NCBI GenBank assembly: GCA_002478145.1
Contig: DLMI01000027.1
Coordinates: forward strand, 22,815-86,814
Reading direction: 5' to 3'
From: Acidobacteria bacterium UBA7540
Lineage (GTDB): Bacteria > Acidobacteriota > Terriglobia > UBA7540
Length of the DNA: 64,000 bases
The notes under the pieces were generated by a model. It saw only the letters and a program-made list of their open reading frames with translations. It did no database searches and was not told where the DNA came from. The first letter of the stretch is position 1, and each line of letters starts with the position of its first letter. Position numbers and translations under genes: made by a program. Below, in pieces: positions 7,881 to 16,236 of the stretch.

Positions 7881-8882
7881 ATGATTGGAATAGGTGTTAT
7901 CGGATACGGCTACTGGGGACCCCAAATCGTAAGAAATTTCCACAGCTCCAACGGGGCCCGCGTCCTGGTCGTTTGTGATAAGGAGACAGAGGTGTTGAAG
8001 CGGGCCAAGCAGGCCTACGCTGACGTGGAAGTCACCACGGACCTTGGCGGTGTCTTGACATCCCCGCATGTTGATGCAGTGGCTGTGGTGACTCCAGTCT
8101 GGACGCACTTCGAACTGGCGAAAACTGCTCTGGAGAATGGCAAGCACGTTTTTGTGGAGAAGCCGTTCACAACAACCTCCGAACAAGCGCGGCAATTGAT
8201 AGAACTCGCGGAAAAGAAGAATCTCCGGATTATGGTGGATCACACGTTCCTCTTCACCGGAGCAGTCAAGAAAATCCGCCAGCTTATCGATGGCAATGAG
8301 CTGGGGAACCTTTATTACTATGATTCGACCCGAGTGAACTTGGGCCTTTTCCAACATGACTGCAATGTTGTTTGGGATCTGGCGCCCCACGACCTCTCCA
8401 TCATGAATCATCTGATCAAGGACAAGGCCGAAGCTATCGTGGCGACGGGCGAAACACACGTGAATTCCCAAGAGGACGTTGCTTTTATCACAATATATTT
8501 CGAGCACAATATCATCGCTCATATCAACGTCAATTGGCTTTCGCCCGTCAAGGTCCGGACCACGTTGATTGGGGGAGAGAAAAAGATGGTCGTATGGAAC
8601 GACCTGGAGGCGGACGAGAAAGTGAAGGTATACGACAAGGGCGCTCAGATCACCAACCGTGAGGGTGTCTATGACCTACTGGTCAGTTACCGCTCCGGTG
8701 ACATGTGGGCGCCGAAGGTGGAGCAGACTGAGGCCTTGAAGGCGGAGTGTGAGTACTTCATTGATTGTGTCCAGGATAACAAGCAGCCGTTCAATGACGG
8801 CCAGGCGGGACTTAAGGTCGTGAAAATGCTGGAAGCTGCAAACCAATCGATAAGGGAGAGGGGGAGGATCATCCGGATATGA
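7881..8882 (+). CDS. Gfo/Idh/MocA dehydrogenase, WlbA/WbpB-like
   Basis: A 333-residue NAD-dependent sugar-nucleotide 3-dehydrogenase candidate. The N-terminal Rossmann motif is GVIGYGYWGPQIVRNF, the family signature EKPF follows at about 94-97, and a VWDLAPHDLSIM stretch lies where the catalytic His/Asp residues of WlbA-type enzymes are found. It would oxidise the 3-OH of UDP-GlcNAc-uronate to the 3-keto intermediate. The next genes (acetyltransferase, PLP aminotransferase, 2-epimerase) match the wlbA-B-C-D / wbpB-D-E-I set in kind and are coupled by overlaps, which supports this specificity over a generic oxidoreductase. The ribosome binding site gaggtg lies 5-10 bases before the ATG. Confidence 0.82.
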   Translation: MIGIGVIGYGYWGPQIVRNFHSSNGARVLVVCDKETEVLKRAKQAYADVEVTTDLGGVLTSPHVDAVAVVTPVWTHFELAKTALENGKHVFVEKPFTTTSEQARQLIELAEKKNLRIMVDHTFLFTGAVKKIRQLIDGNELGNLYYYDSTRVNLGLFQHDCNVVWDLAPHDLSIMNHLIKDKAEAIVATGETHVNSQEDVAFITIYFEHNIIAHINVNWLSPVKVRTTLIGGEKKMVVWNDLEADEKVKVYDKGAQITNREGVYDLLVSYRSGDMWAPKVEQTEALKAECEYFIDCVQDNKQPFNDGQAGLKVVKMLEAANQSIRERGRIIRI

Positions 8883-9388
8883 GCGAATTCCGTTGCATCG
8901 CTCCCGATGTCAAGCTGGGGAGAGAAGTCAAGCTTTCCAAGTTTATTAACTTGTATGGATGTGAAATTGGCGACGAGACGAAGGTTGGCGCCTTTGTCGA
9001 AGTGCAGAAGAACGCCAAGATTGGGCAAAGATGCAAGATCTCCAGCCACACATTCATTTGTGAGGGCGTAACAATAGAAGATTACGTATTCATAGGACAT
9101 AATGTGACATTTATCAACGACGCCTATCCGCGGGCTACCACTCCCCGCGGAGCGCTGCAGACCGGGAAAGACTGGAAAGTGGAGCCTACCCTGGTCAAGA
9201 GAGGCGCTTCGATTGGCTCGGGGAGCACGATCCTTTCAAAAGTGACGGTTGGCGAAAATGCCATCGTGGGGGCAGGGAGTGTGGTTACGAGAGATGTTCC
9301 CGCGAACGCGATTGTGGCGGGGAATCCCGCCAGATTGTTGCGGAAACTAGGCCAGCAGATGACGGAGGAGGCAAGTCGTGGAAACTAA
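8879..9388 (+). CDS. Left-handed beta-helix N-acetyltransferase, WlbB/WbpD-like
   Basis: A 169-residue hexapeptide-repeat acetyltransferase. Repeating [LIV]-G-x4 turns run through the protein (VKLGREVKLSKFINLYGCEIG, TKVGAFVEVQKNAKIG, VTVGENAIVGAGSVVTRDV), with a loop after about residue 75 that holds HNVTFINDAYPRA. In the wlb/wbp pathway this enzyme acetylates the 3-amino group made by the aminotransferase, using acetyl-CoA. It overlaps the preceding dehydrogenase by 4 bases (ATGA) and the following aminotransferase by 11 bases, so the three are translationally coupled. Pathway assignment rests on this neighbourhood. Confidence 0.83.
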   Translation: MSEFRCIAPDVKLGREVKLSKFINLYGCEIGDETKVGAFVEVQKNAKIGQRCKISSHTFICEGVTIEDYVFIGHNVTFINDAYPRATTPRGALQTGKDWKVEPTLVKRGASIGSGSTILSKVTVGENAIVGAGSVVTRDVPANAIVAGNPARLLRKLGQQMTEEASRGN

Positions 9389-10619
9389 TAGAATTCCCTT
9401 TCTTGATCTCGTCACTCCACATAGGGAGCTAAAAGACGAGTTAACGGCTGTATTCGAGCATGCTCTAGAGACGGCTGGCTTTATTGGCGGTCCCATGGTT
9501 GAGGATTTCGAACGAACTTTCGCCAGGTACTGCGATACTCAGCACTGTGTCGGCGTGGGCAGCGGCACGGACGCCCTGCGGTTTGCACTGATGGCCGGAG
9601 GAGTTGGTCCCGACGATGCCGTCATTACTGTGCCGAATACCTTTATCGCTACAGCCGAAGCTATTTCTCAATGTGGCGCCCTGCCGCGATTCGTGGATAT
9701 CGACGAACGCACCTACAATATGGACGTGAACAGGCTCGCCGCTTACCTCGCGGACGAGTGCTTTCCAAACGATAGCGACGGCAAGCTTGTGGACAAACAG
9801 ACGGGGAGGGGAGTGAAAGCCGTCGTCCCCGTGCATCTCTATGGGCAGATGGCAGACATGGATCCCATTCTTGAACTGGCTGAGAGGTACAACTTGCTGG
9901 TCATTGAAGATGCCTGTCAGGCGCATGGGGCGGAATACTTTTCGCGCCGGGACAACCGTTGTAAGCAAGCGGGTTCGATGGGAAGGGCGGCGGCTTTCAG
10001 TTTTTACCCCGGAAAAAACTTGGGAGCTTGTGGGGAAGCCGGAGCTGTTACCACCAACGATGCGGAGCTTGCCCAGAAGGTTCGGATGTTGCGGGACCAC
10101 GGGCAGGCCCAAAAGTATTATCACGAGATGGGAGGATATAACGGCAGGTTGGATTCGATTCAAGCTGGCATCTTGGGAATCAAGCTCCGGCATCTCACGG
10201 CGTGGAATGAAAGGCGCCGGGAATGTGCGTCGCGATATCAGGAGCTCTTAGGTGCGGCCTCCGAGGTAATAAAGCTTCCCTTCGAGCCTTCCTGGTCGAA
10301 AGCGGTTTTCCACCTTTATGTCGTCCAGGTTCAGAACCGGGAACAACTTCAGAAACACCTGGGTGAGGCTGGGATTGGGACGGGAATTCATTATCCCATT
10401 CCCCTCCACCTGCAAAAAGCGTATAAAGACCTTGGCTACCAACAGGGTGATTTCCCAGTCTCCGAAGAGGCTGCTTCACACATCCTCTCGCTGCCCATGT
10501 TCGCAGGTCTCTCCGCGGCGCAGCAGGATCGAATTGCTCGGAAGGTACTGGACTTCGCTGAGGCGGAGAGTATCTCGCGGGCTCCTGACGTAGCTCGCAT
10601 GGTGAGCCTGGCTTCCTAG
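9378..10619 (+). CDS. DegT/DnrJ/EryC1 PLP aminotransferase, WlbC/WbpE-like
   Basis: A 413-residue sugar aminotransferase of the DegT family. The N-terminal PFLDLVTPHRELKDEL, the cofactor-binding GSGTDALRFAL and the Asp of EDACQAHGA are all present. The PLP lysine sits in SFYPGKNLGACGEAGAV, followed by RDHGQ. It probably transfers an amino group from glutamate to the 3-keto UDP-sugar made by the upstream dehydrogenase. The start is GTG 9378, within the 3' end of the acetyltransferase and preceded by ggaggag at 9364-9370. Length and motifs are normal, and no lesion is seen. Confidence 0.87.
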   Translation: METNRIPFLDLVTPHRELKDELTAVFEHALETAGFIGGPMVEDFERTFARYCDTQHCVGVGSGTDALRFALMAGGVGPDDAVITVPNTFIATAEAISQCGALPRFVDIDERTYNMDVNRLAAYLADECFPNDSDGKLVDKQTGRGVKAVVPVHLYGQMADMDPILELAERYNLLVIEDACQAHGAEYFSRRDNRCKQAGSMGRAAAFSFYPGKNLGACGEAGAVTTNDAELAQKVRMLRDHGQAQKYYHEMGGYNGRLDSIQAGILGIKLRHLTAWNERRRECASRYQELLGAASEVIKLPFEPSWSKAVFHLYVVQVQNREQLQKHLGEAGIGTGIHYPIPLHLQKAYKDLGYQQGDFPVSEEAASHILSLPMFAGLSAAQQDRIARKVLDFAEAESISRAPDVARMVSLAS

Positions 10620-10688
10620 GGGCCAGCTCGTTGTTATCCGCACAAAACTCCATAGATATCCCCAGTGCAAGCTTACAGGAAATTAAAG

Positions 10689-11975
10689 ATGAAGATCATG
10701 ACGGTGGTGGGCGCACGACCTAACTTCATGAAGGCCGCTCCCATCATCGCGGCAATTTGGAAGTACAACCAAGCCGTAGCCAAGGCTGGCGCTGAGCTAA
10801 CCCACCAAGCTCCGGTCCCTTCGATCGATCACATCCTGGTTCATACAGGCCAGCACTACGACGTGCTGATGTCCGACTCCTTTTTCGCGGATTTGAACCT
10901 CTCCCCTCCAGACATCCAGCTTGGCGTCGGCTCCGCGTCTCACGCGGTCCAGACGGCGGAGATTCTAAAGGGGTTTGAGGCAGTTTTATTGCGGGAGCGG
11001 CCCGACGTAGTCGTCGTGGTTGGGGACGTCAATTCCACTGTTGCGTGTGCCCTAGTCACTGCCAAGATTGCGTTCGATTTGGCGGGCACGCGCCCCTTGC
11101 TGGCGCATGTGGAGTCGGGCTTGCGCTCTTTCGATCGAGCAATGCCGGAAGAGGTCAACCGTGTTGTCACCGATCATATCTCCGACCTGCTTTTCGTAAC
11201 TGAGGAGAGCGGGATTCAGAACCTACGGAACGAAGGGATCTCCCCCCGCGCGATCCATTTTGTCGGAAACACGATGATCGACTCGCTCCTGGTTTTCAAA
11301 GAAAGAGCCGAGAGCTCCTCCATATTGGAGAGACTGGGGCTACGAGCCCAGGCAGGTGGTAATGGCGAAGGCAGCCCGATCGAGCATTATGCGCTCCTTA
11401 CTCTGCATCGCCCGTCTAACGTCGACAATCGGGATACCTTTTTGGATATCCTTTCGGGGTTGAAGGAACTGGCCGAGGACTGCCCCATCATATTCCCCGC
11501 CCATCCCCGGACCCAGCAGCGCATCATGGAGTTCGGGACCGAGCTCCGCCTGGAGATTAATGAAACAAGAATAAAAGAGGATGCGCGAGACTCCCGAAGT
11601 AGGCAGGGCGGCATCATCTTGACCGAACCCCTCGGCTATTTGGATTTTCTTTGTATGATGAAGCATGCGACGCTCGTCATAACTGACTCAGGCGGCATCC
11701 AGGAAGAAACAACATGCCTCGGAATTCCCTGCGTCACGGTCAGGGAGAACACTGAAAGGCCAGTGACCCTCGAGCGTGGGACTAATATCCTCGCAGGAAC
11801 CACCAAAGAGAAAATCGCGGCCGCGATTCAGCGACAGTTGGGGAGGAAGGACGGCTGTGGCATGCCGGAGAAATGGGATGGTCAAGCGGCGACACGCATC
11901 CTCGAGGTTCTGATTAGCGCGTACAACAAACGGACCGTGTCGCCACAGTCTTTTACTTCCCAATCTTGTGCTTGA
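10689..11975 (+). CDS. UDP-N-acetylglucosamine 2-epimerase family (WecB/WlbD-like)
   Basis: A non-hydrolysing UDP-sugar 2-epimerase of about 428 residues. The family opening KIMTVVGARPNFMKAAPI, HTGQHYDVLMSDSFF, HVESGLRSFD, MPEEVNR, LLTLHRPSNVD and SGGIQEETTCLGIPCVTVR are all visible, including the conserved acidic and His residues. Within this operon it would convert the UDP-GlcNAc3NAc-uronate to the manno form, as WbpI/WlbD do. Plain UDP-ManNAc formation is the alternative. ATG 10689 is chosen because agga lies 8 bases upstream; the in-frame GTG 10665 has nothing. Insertions near residues 35-50 and 215-225 make it somewhat longer than E. coli WecB. Confidence 0.85.
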   Translation: MKIMTVVGARPNFMKAAPIIAAIWKYNQAVAKAGAELTHQAPVPSIDHILVHTGQHYDVLMSDSFFADLNLSPPDIQLGVGSASHAVQTAEILKGFEAVLLRERPDVVVVVGDVNSTVACALVTAKIAFDLAGTRPLLAHVESGLRSFDRAMPEEVNRVVTDHISDLLFVTEESGIQNLRNEGISPRAIHFVGNTMIDSLLVFKERAESSSILERLGLRAQAGGNGEGSPIEHYALLTLHRPSNVDNRDTFLDILSGLKELAEDCPIIFPAHPRTQQRIMEFGTELRLEINETRIKEDARDSRSRQGGIILTEPLGYLDFLCMMKHATLVITDSGGIQEETTCLGIPCVTVRENTERPVTLERGTNILAGTTKEKIAAAIQRQLGRKDGCGMPEKWDGQAATRILEVLISAYNKRTVSPQSFTSQSCA

Positions 11976-12023
11976 CGCTCGATGTTTATGACTCGGGGTC
12001 AATCAGGCGTAACGGAAAATGAC

Positions 12024-12305
12024 ATGGAAGAAGCACTCCGGAACCTTTTGGCTCATTGTGGGGCGCAGGATTGGGCGGGTTACGAACCTTACGATGCTCC
12101 CGACAGCAGGTTTTTTGCGGCCCTGCCATTCCTGAACGCCAGAGTTCCTCGGCTCGTTCTTACCCAGGGTTTGAAGCGGAGTCCGATCAACGTCCGCCGT
12201 CCGATGGTTATTCCGAAGACATAGAATCCCAAAGCTATCGCGCTGTTCCTCCCGGCCTTCCTGTTTCGAATTCTCACCAACGAAATACCCCATTGGCGGC
12301 TCTAA
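12024..12305 (+). pseudogene. N-terminal remnant of a conserved polysaccharide-locus protein (helical-barrel type)
   Basis: The frame from ATG 12024 reads EEALRNLLAHCGAQDWAGYE, continuing YDAPDSRFFAALPFL and TQGLKRSPINVRRP. This resembles the N-terminus of a roughly 400-residue protein family I associate with EPS clusters. A TAG at 12222-12224 interrupts it in frame where Gln would be expected, and the similarity continues (NPKAIALFLPAFL) before the frame ends at 12305. The remaining two thirds are missing. A C-terminal remnant of what appears to be the same family occurs at 31788-32245. I do not know its biochemical role. Confidence 0.55.
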
Positions 12306-12317
12306 ATTGACCACTCT

Positions 12318-12450
12318 CCGGGGAGGCAAAACCGGCCCGTTCCGTGGTCTGTGGAAGCACTTGGTACTGCAAACCCGAATGACAATTGCGTTCAGCGGCG
12401 GTCATGCGTATGTTATCGATCGGACTGGGACTCGATAATGGAGATTCCGG
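12318..12450 (+). mobile_element. Degenerate right end of an IS1380-like element
   Basis: This stretch matches 27709-27840 over about 120 bases (shared gttatcg-type core and attg-ttc-ggcggtca blocks). It ends in gataatggagattccgg, which resembles the terminal gataatggaaatcccgg at 39312-39328, downstream of the IS1380 transposase. It therefore looks like an old IS right end left behind by decay. It lies upstream of the secreted beta-helix gene. Confidence 0.4.
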
Positions 12451-12578
12451 CTTAGTACTTCGGTACCGTTGCGCTGCAATTTTGTCGCGGTATCCTGTTT
12501 AAGGACTGTCTGGTTGCAGGTATAGGTTGTTGTGCTACGAGGTCGTCATGGCAGGAGGTTTGGCTCAGGTCCCGATAC

Positions 12579-12608
12579 TTGACACAGTGGCCATGCTCTG
12601 TATATTAT
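12579..12608 (+). promoter_or_regulatory. Candidate sigma70-type promoter for the beta-helix gene
   Basis: TTGACA at 12579-12584 is followed 16-18 bases later by TATATT/TATTAT (12601-12608). This is the best consensus match in the 230 bases before the gene at 12683 and leaves a leader of about 70 bases. Prediction by eye only. Confidence 0.4.
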
Positions 12609-12682
12609 CTGCTAGACTTGACTGTGTATGTCGCAGATAGGGCGCTGCAGGGAGTCACCAGGCTAGTTGGGAAGGAGTCGCG

Positions 12683-14398
12683 ATGAGATTGTTACCGAAA
12701 GGTTTGATTTTGGCGATAACTCTCGTAGGTTTAGTATTGGGGTACGGTATACCTGCTGCGGGCAGCGCAGCCAACATATACATCGCCCAGAGCGCGGCTG
12801 GAGCGGCAGACGGTGCGGATTGTAACGACGCCTACGCCGCCAGCTTCTTCAATACGCGCAGCAATTGGGGAAGCGGCTCAACCCAGATTGGGCCGGGAAC
12901 TACGGTTCATTATTGCGGCACGGGGACGTTCACCGCCGGTTCGCCCGCGCTGACATTTCAGGGAAGCGGTACGAGCGGCAACCCTATCACACTCGTCTTT
13001 GCCGCTGGTGCGGTTATGCAGGCTCCGTATTTCCCTGGAAATCCGCAGGAAGGCTCATGTAGCTCGGACTGTGGGGCAATCCAGGCCATCAACAGGCAAT
13101 ACATCATCATCGACGGCGGCACGAATGGAGTCATCCAAAACACCCTGAACGGCAGTCCTACGATGACTTGTCTGGGGGGCACATGCTCGAATCAGCAGGC
13201 AAGTGTTGGTGTGTACGCCGGTGGAAGCTATAACATAATCCGCAACTTTACTATTAACAACATCTACATAAGTTGCGGCGCAACGAACTGTTCTGATGCA
13301 AGCAACGCTGAGGGAAACAACGCAGCAATCCGCGTGGATAACGGGTCCACGAACACCTACATCTGCAACAATTCGACGGGGAACTCCTACTACGGGATTA
13401 CGACCGATACCGCTGACTCTGGCGGTCCCAGCCTGTCTCCCTCATGCTCGTCGAACTCTACGCCGTCAGGTTTTCACATCTTTCAAAATACCCTTGCAGA
13501 TCATTGCCACCACATCCAGCCCAACGGCCAAGGGGCCATCAACATCTGGATGAACGATGTGTCCAACTGGTCAGATTGGATTTGGCCAGGGACGGGAAAT
13601 GGCTGCCACACCGATGGGATGATCTCCTTCAGCGATAGCACTACCGAGGTGGCCCCGAACGTCTACGACAATTACTTTCACGGTGACCTTGGCCTTGGCA
13701 GTCCTACTGGCATGATCTACTGCGCTACGAATCTCACCAACGGTGGCAGCGCCTGCACTGTGTTCAATAATCTGCTGGTGGGGGCCGGCTCTATGCTGTC
13801 TGGCAACGATGCCTGGATGTATGTTCATGCAAGCGCCCTTGGCCCCATGAAGTACTACAATAACACGCTAGTGAACGGGGGATTTTCGCTCGATATGGAC
13901 GGTGATACTGTTACGCCTTACACCTTCGAGAACAACATCTTCATCGGCAATGGCACCGCCTGGGCGTGGCACCAAGAGAGCACTAACCAACCATGGTCCA
14001 CGCTCACGTTCACGAACTACAACGATTTCTACGATCTCAACAGCAATGGTTGGAACTGGAACGGCGTAATGTATCAGACCCTGGCAGGTTGGACCTCCGG
14101 CTGCAAGGGTGGCACAGGCGGCGGCTCGGGAACCTGCGACGATGCCTCCTCAACTAGTAATCCCAACTTGACCTCAAATTATTACTTGCAGTCTGGTTCC
14201 CCGGCCATCGGACTTGGTGCCAACCTCACAAGCCTGGGCATTACGCCGCTCAATTACGGAGCGCCCTCAACCTATGGTGTGGGCTCCGTATTTAACGGGG
14301 TGGCGCGTCCAGCCAGCGGCGCGTGGGATGCAGGAGCCTACGAGTACCAGGCTACAGCTCCGGCTCCGCCGACCGGCGTAGCCGCCGTCGCACACTAG
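12683..14398 (+). CDS. Secreted right-handed beta-helix protein
   Basis: A 571-residue exported protein with a signal peptide (MRLLPKGLILAITLVGLVLG, then AAGSAA). The body is low in charge and very rich in Asn, Gly, Ser and Thr, with repeated strand-turn units such as YIIIDGGTNGVIQN, YNIIRNFTINNIYI, NVYDNYFHG, VFNNLLVG and FENNIFIG, typical of pectate-lyase-like parallel beta-helices. It ends with the common GSPAIGLGANLT and GAWDAGAYEYQ motifs. Multiple Cys pairs suggest disulfides outside the cytoplasm. In an EPS locus such proteins are often lyases, epimerases or polymer-binding proteins; no catalytic residues can be assigned here. It is preceded by its own promoter-like sequence and flanked by about 200-bp spacers. 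Confidence 0.8.
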   Translation: MRLLPKGLILAITLVGLVLGYGIPAAGSAANIYIAQSAAGAADGADCNDAYAASFFNTRSNWGSGSTQIGPGTTVHYCGTGTFTAGSPALTFQGSGTSGNPITLVFAAGAVMQAPYFPGNPQEGSCSSDCGAIQAINRQYIIIDGGTNGVIQNTLNGSPTMTCLGGTCSNQQASVGVYAGGSYNIIRNFTINNIYISCGATNCSDASNAEGNNAAIRVDNGSTNTYICNNSTGNSYYGITTDTADSGGPSLSPSCSSNSTPSGFHIFQNTLADHCHHIQPNGQGAINIWMNDVSNWSDWIWPGTGNGCHTDGMISFSDSTTEVAPNVYDNYFHGDLGLGSPTGMIYCATNLTNGGSACTVFNNLLVGAGSMLSGNDAWMYVHASALGPMKYYNNTLVNGGFSLDMDGDTVTPYTFENNIFIGNGTAWAWHQESTNQPWSTLTFTNYNDFYDLNSNGWNWNGVMYQTLAGWTSGCKGGTGGGSGTCDDASSTSNPNLTSNYYLQSGSPAIGLGANLTSLGITPLNYGAPSTYGVGSVFNGVARPASGAWDAGAYEYQATAPAPPTGVAAVAH

Positions 14399-14599
14399 AA
14401 TGAGCCCTGGGAATCTATCGAGCCAGTCGGTACTGCCCTCCAAATAGAACGACTGCGGTGCGGGTTCGGCTGTGTGGGCCCCACAGATGCCTCTGGACAA
14501 ACCCGACAGCCCGTGCCTTTAAGCGCATATCGGCACCAGCAGCACTTCCTTCGGCCAACTGCCGTCGACTAGCCCCCGATCCAACCACAAAGGAGCGCC

Positions 14600-16003
14600 T
14601 TGAAAATTCTCGTCGCCATTGCCAGCCATGGCACCCGAAACGACCACTACTTGCTCCAGCTCGTACAAGAGTATCACTCCATGTCTTTCGACGTGGACAT
14701 CGTGGTGCTCTCGAATATTCCGAAGAATGTGGCCTCGAAAGTGGAAGTCTGCGTGGTCGATCTGCGTGGCAAGAATCCCTGGTCACTTCCCTTTCCCCAC
14801 AAGCGGATTTCCGCCGACCGGCTGAACGACTACGATCTCTTCATTTATTCCGAAGACGATATTCTGATCCGGGAGAAGAACCTTCGGGCCTTCCTGGAAG
14901 TTTCCGCGGTTCTGCCCGAGGACGAACTGCCGGGTTTCCTTCGCTATGAAAAGAGTGCGGATGGCAATATCAACTATCCCGATGTGCACTCCCATTTTCA
15001 CTGGGATCCTGCGTCGGTTCGTTCGCGTGGCCCCTATACGTTGGCCTTCTTCACCAACGAACATGCGGCTTGCTGCGTCTTGACGCAAGAGCAGCTCCGC
15101 CGCGCCATCAAGTCCGGAGGGTACCTGGTGGATGCTCATGAGGGACGGTACGATCTACTCTGCACGGCGGCGACGGACCCCTATACACAGTGCGGTTTTA
15201 AGAAGTTCGTCTGCATTTCGCACCTGGACGACTTCCTGGTGCATCATCTTCCGAACAAATATGTGGGGACCAGGTACGGAGTGGGTGACCCGGAGTTACG
15301 GCGCCAGGTTCGAGCCCTCCTTAAGATCGGGCAGAATGGCCAGCACCCGGTGTCTCTCTTTGAGACGGAAACGAGACTGAAAGGGTGTAGGTACTCGAAG
15401 GATTATTACGAGCCGGCCAGCCCGGAGGTCCTCTCCGCCATTCCCGAAGGAGCCCGGAATTTGCTGTCCATCGGCTGTGGCTGGGGCGCTACGGAGGCGT
15501 GGCTTGCCGAAAGGGGTCGACGGGTAGTGGCCGTGCCCCTGGATTTGGTGATCCCTGGCGGCGCGGAAGCCCAAGGTGTGGAAATGGTGCACGGCGACTT
15601 CCTAGCTGTGCAGAAGAAGCTGAGCGGCGAGCGCTTTGATTGTCTCTTGCTGTTGAACGTGCTTCACTTAGTTCCGGACCCCGCGAGTGTCCTTCGTTCT
15701 TTTGGAGCTCTCCTGGCAGCTCGCTCGCTGGTAATCATCTCGGTTCCGAACCTTGGCCGGCTCCGTATGCTTCTTAAGGGGATCCGTCGCTCTGGGCACC
15801 CCAAGCGTCTCGCGAGCTATGAACAGACGGGTGTGCACGCGACCTCACGCGGCACGCTCCGGAAGTGGCTTCGGACCGGCGGAATGGAAGTTGAAAAGAC
15901 CATCAACGTTTGCCGCCGGTCACGTGCCGCCGACGTGTTGACACTGGGAGTCGTGGACCATCTTCTTTCGCCTGAATTCCTTGTGGTTGCAAGCAAGTTA
16001 TAG
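14600..16003 (+). CDS. Glycosyltransferase-like / SAM methyltransferase fusion
   Basis: A 467-residue two-domain protein. Residues 1 to about 260 begin KILVAIASHGTRNDHYLLQL and contain DYDLFIYSEDDILI, a DxD-like acidic motif typical of GT-A folds, and HFHWDP. Residues about 285-460 form a class I SAM-dependent methyltransferase: NLLSIGCGWGATEAWL is the glycine-rich motif I, followed by FDCLLLLNVLHLVPDP and a late LVIISVPNLGRL. It may transfer a sugar and methylate it, or methylate the product. TTG 14600 has aaaggag upstream. It lies between the beta-helix gene and the flippase. Substrates are unknown; the fusion itself is clear because both halves share one open frame. Confidence 0.75.
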   Translation: MKILVAIASHGTRNDHYLLQLVQEYHSMSFDVDIVVLSNIPKNVASKVEVCVVDLRGKNPWSLPFPHKRISADRLNDYDLFIYSEDDILIREKNLRAFLEVSAVLPEDELPGFLRYEKSADGNINYPDVHSHFHWDPASVRSRGPYTLAFFTNEHAACCVLTQEQLRRAIKSGGYLVDAHEGRYDLLCTAATDPYTQCGFKKFVCISHLDDFLVHHLPNKYVGTRYGVGDPELRRQVRALLKIGQNGQHPVSLFETETRLKGCRYSKDYYEPASPEVLSAIPEGARNLLSIGCGWGATEAWLAERGRRVVAVPLDLVIPGGAEAQGVEMVHGDFLAVQKKLSGERFDCLLLLNVLHLVPDPASVLRSFGALLAARSLVIISVPNLGRLRMLLKGIRRSGHPKRLASYEQTGVHATSRGTLRKWLRTGGMEVEKTINVCRRSRAADVLTLGVVDHLLSPEFLVVASKL

Positions 16004-16236
16004 TCTAAACTTGCTATTGGAGCTATTCGAGGTACTATCTGTTTAGGGGTTGGTACCGCGACACTGGTGACGCTGTCCGGAGCGATAGGTGAGTCTGCCT
16101 GCCCCTACGAATCGAGCAAGTGTACAGCCTAAAGTCACAAAATCTGATTAGCTCCTCGTAGTGCACATTTCGGAGTCCGCTGGGCGATCTCCAGCCGCTA
16201 ATCTGAATTGGCGTTAGCCGCCAGAGATTAGTAATT

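Noticed and set aside
7719..8522. 267-codon - strand frame over the WlbA-like gene
   Set aside because: No recognisable protein; the + strand dehydrogenase with Rossmann and EKP motifs is certain.
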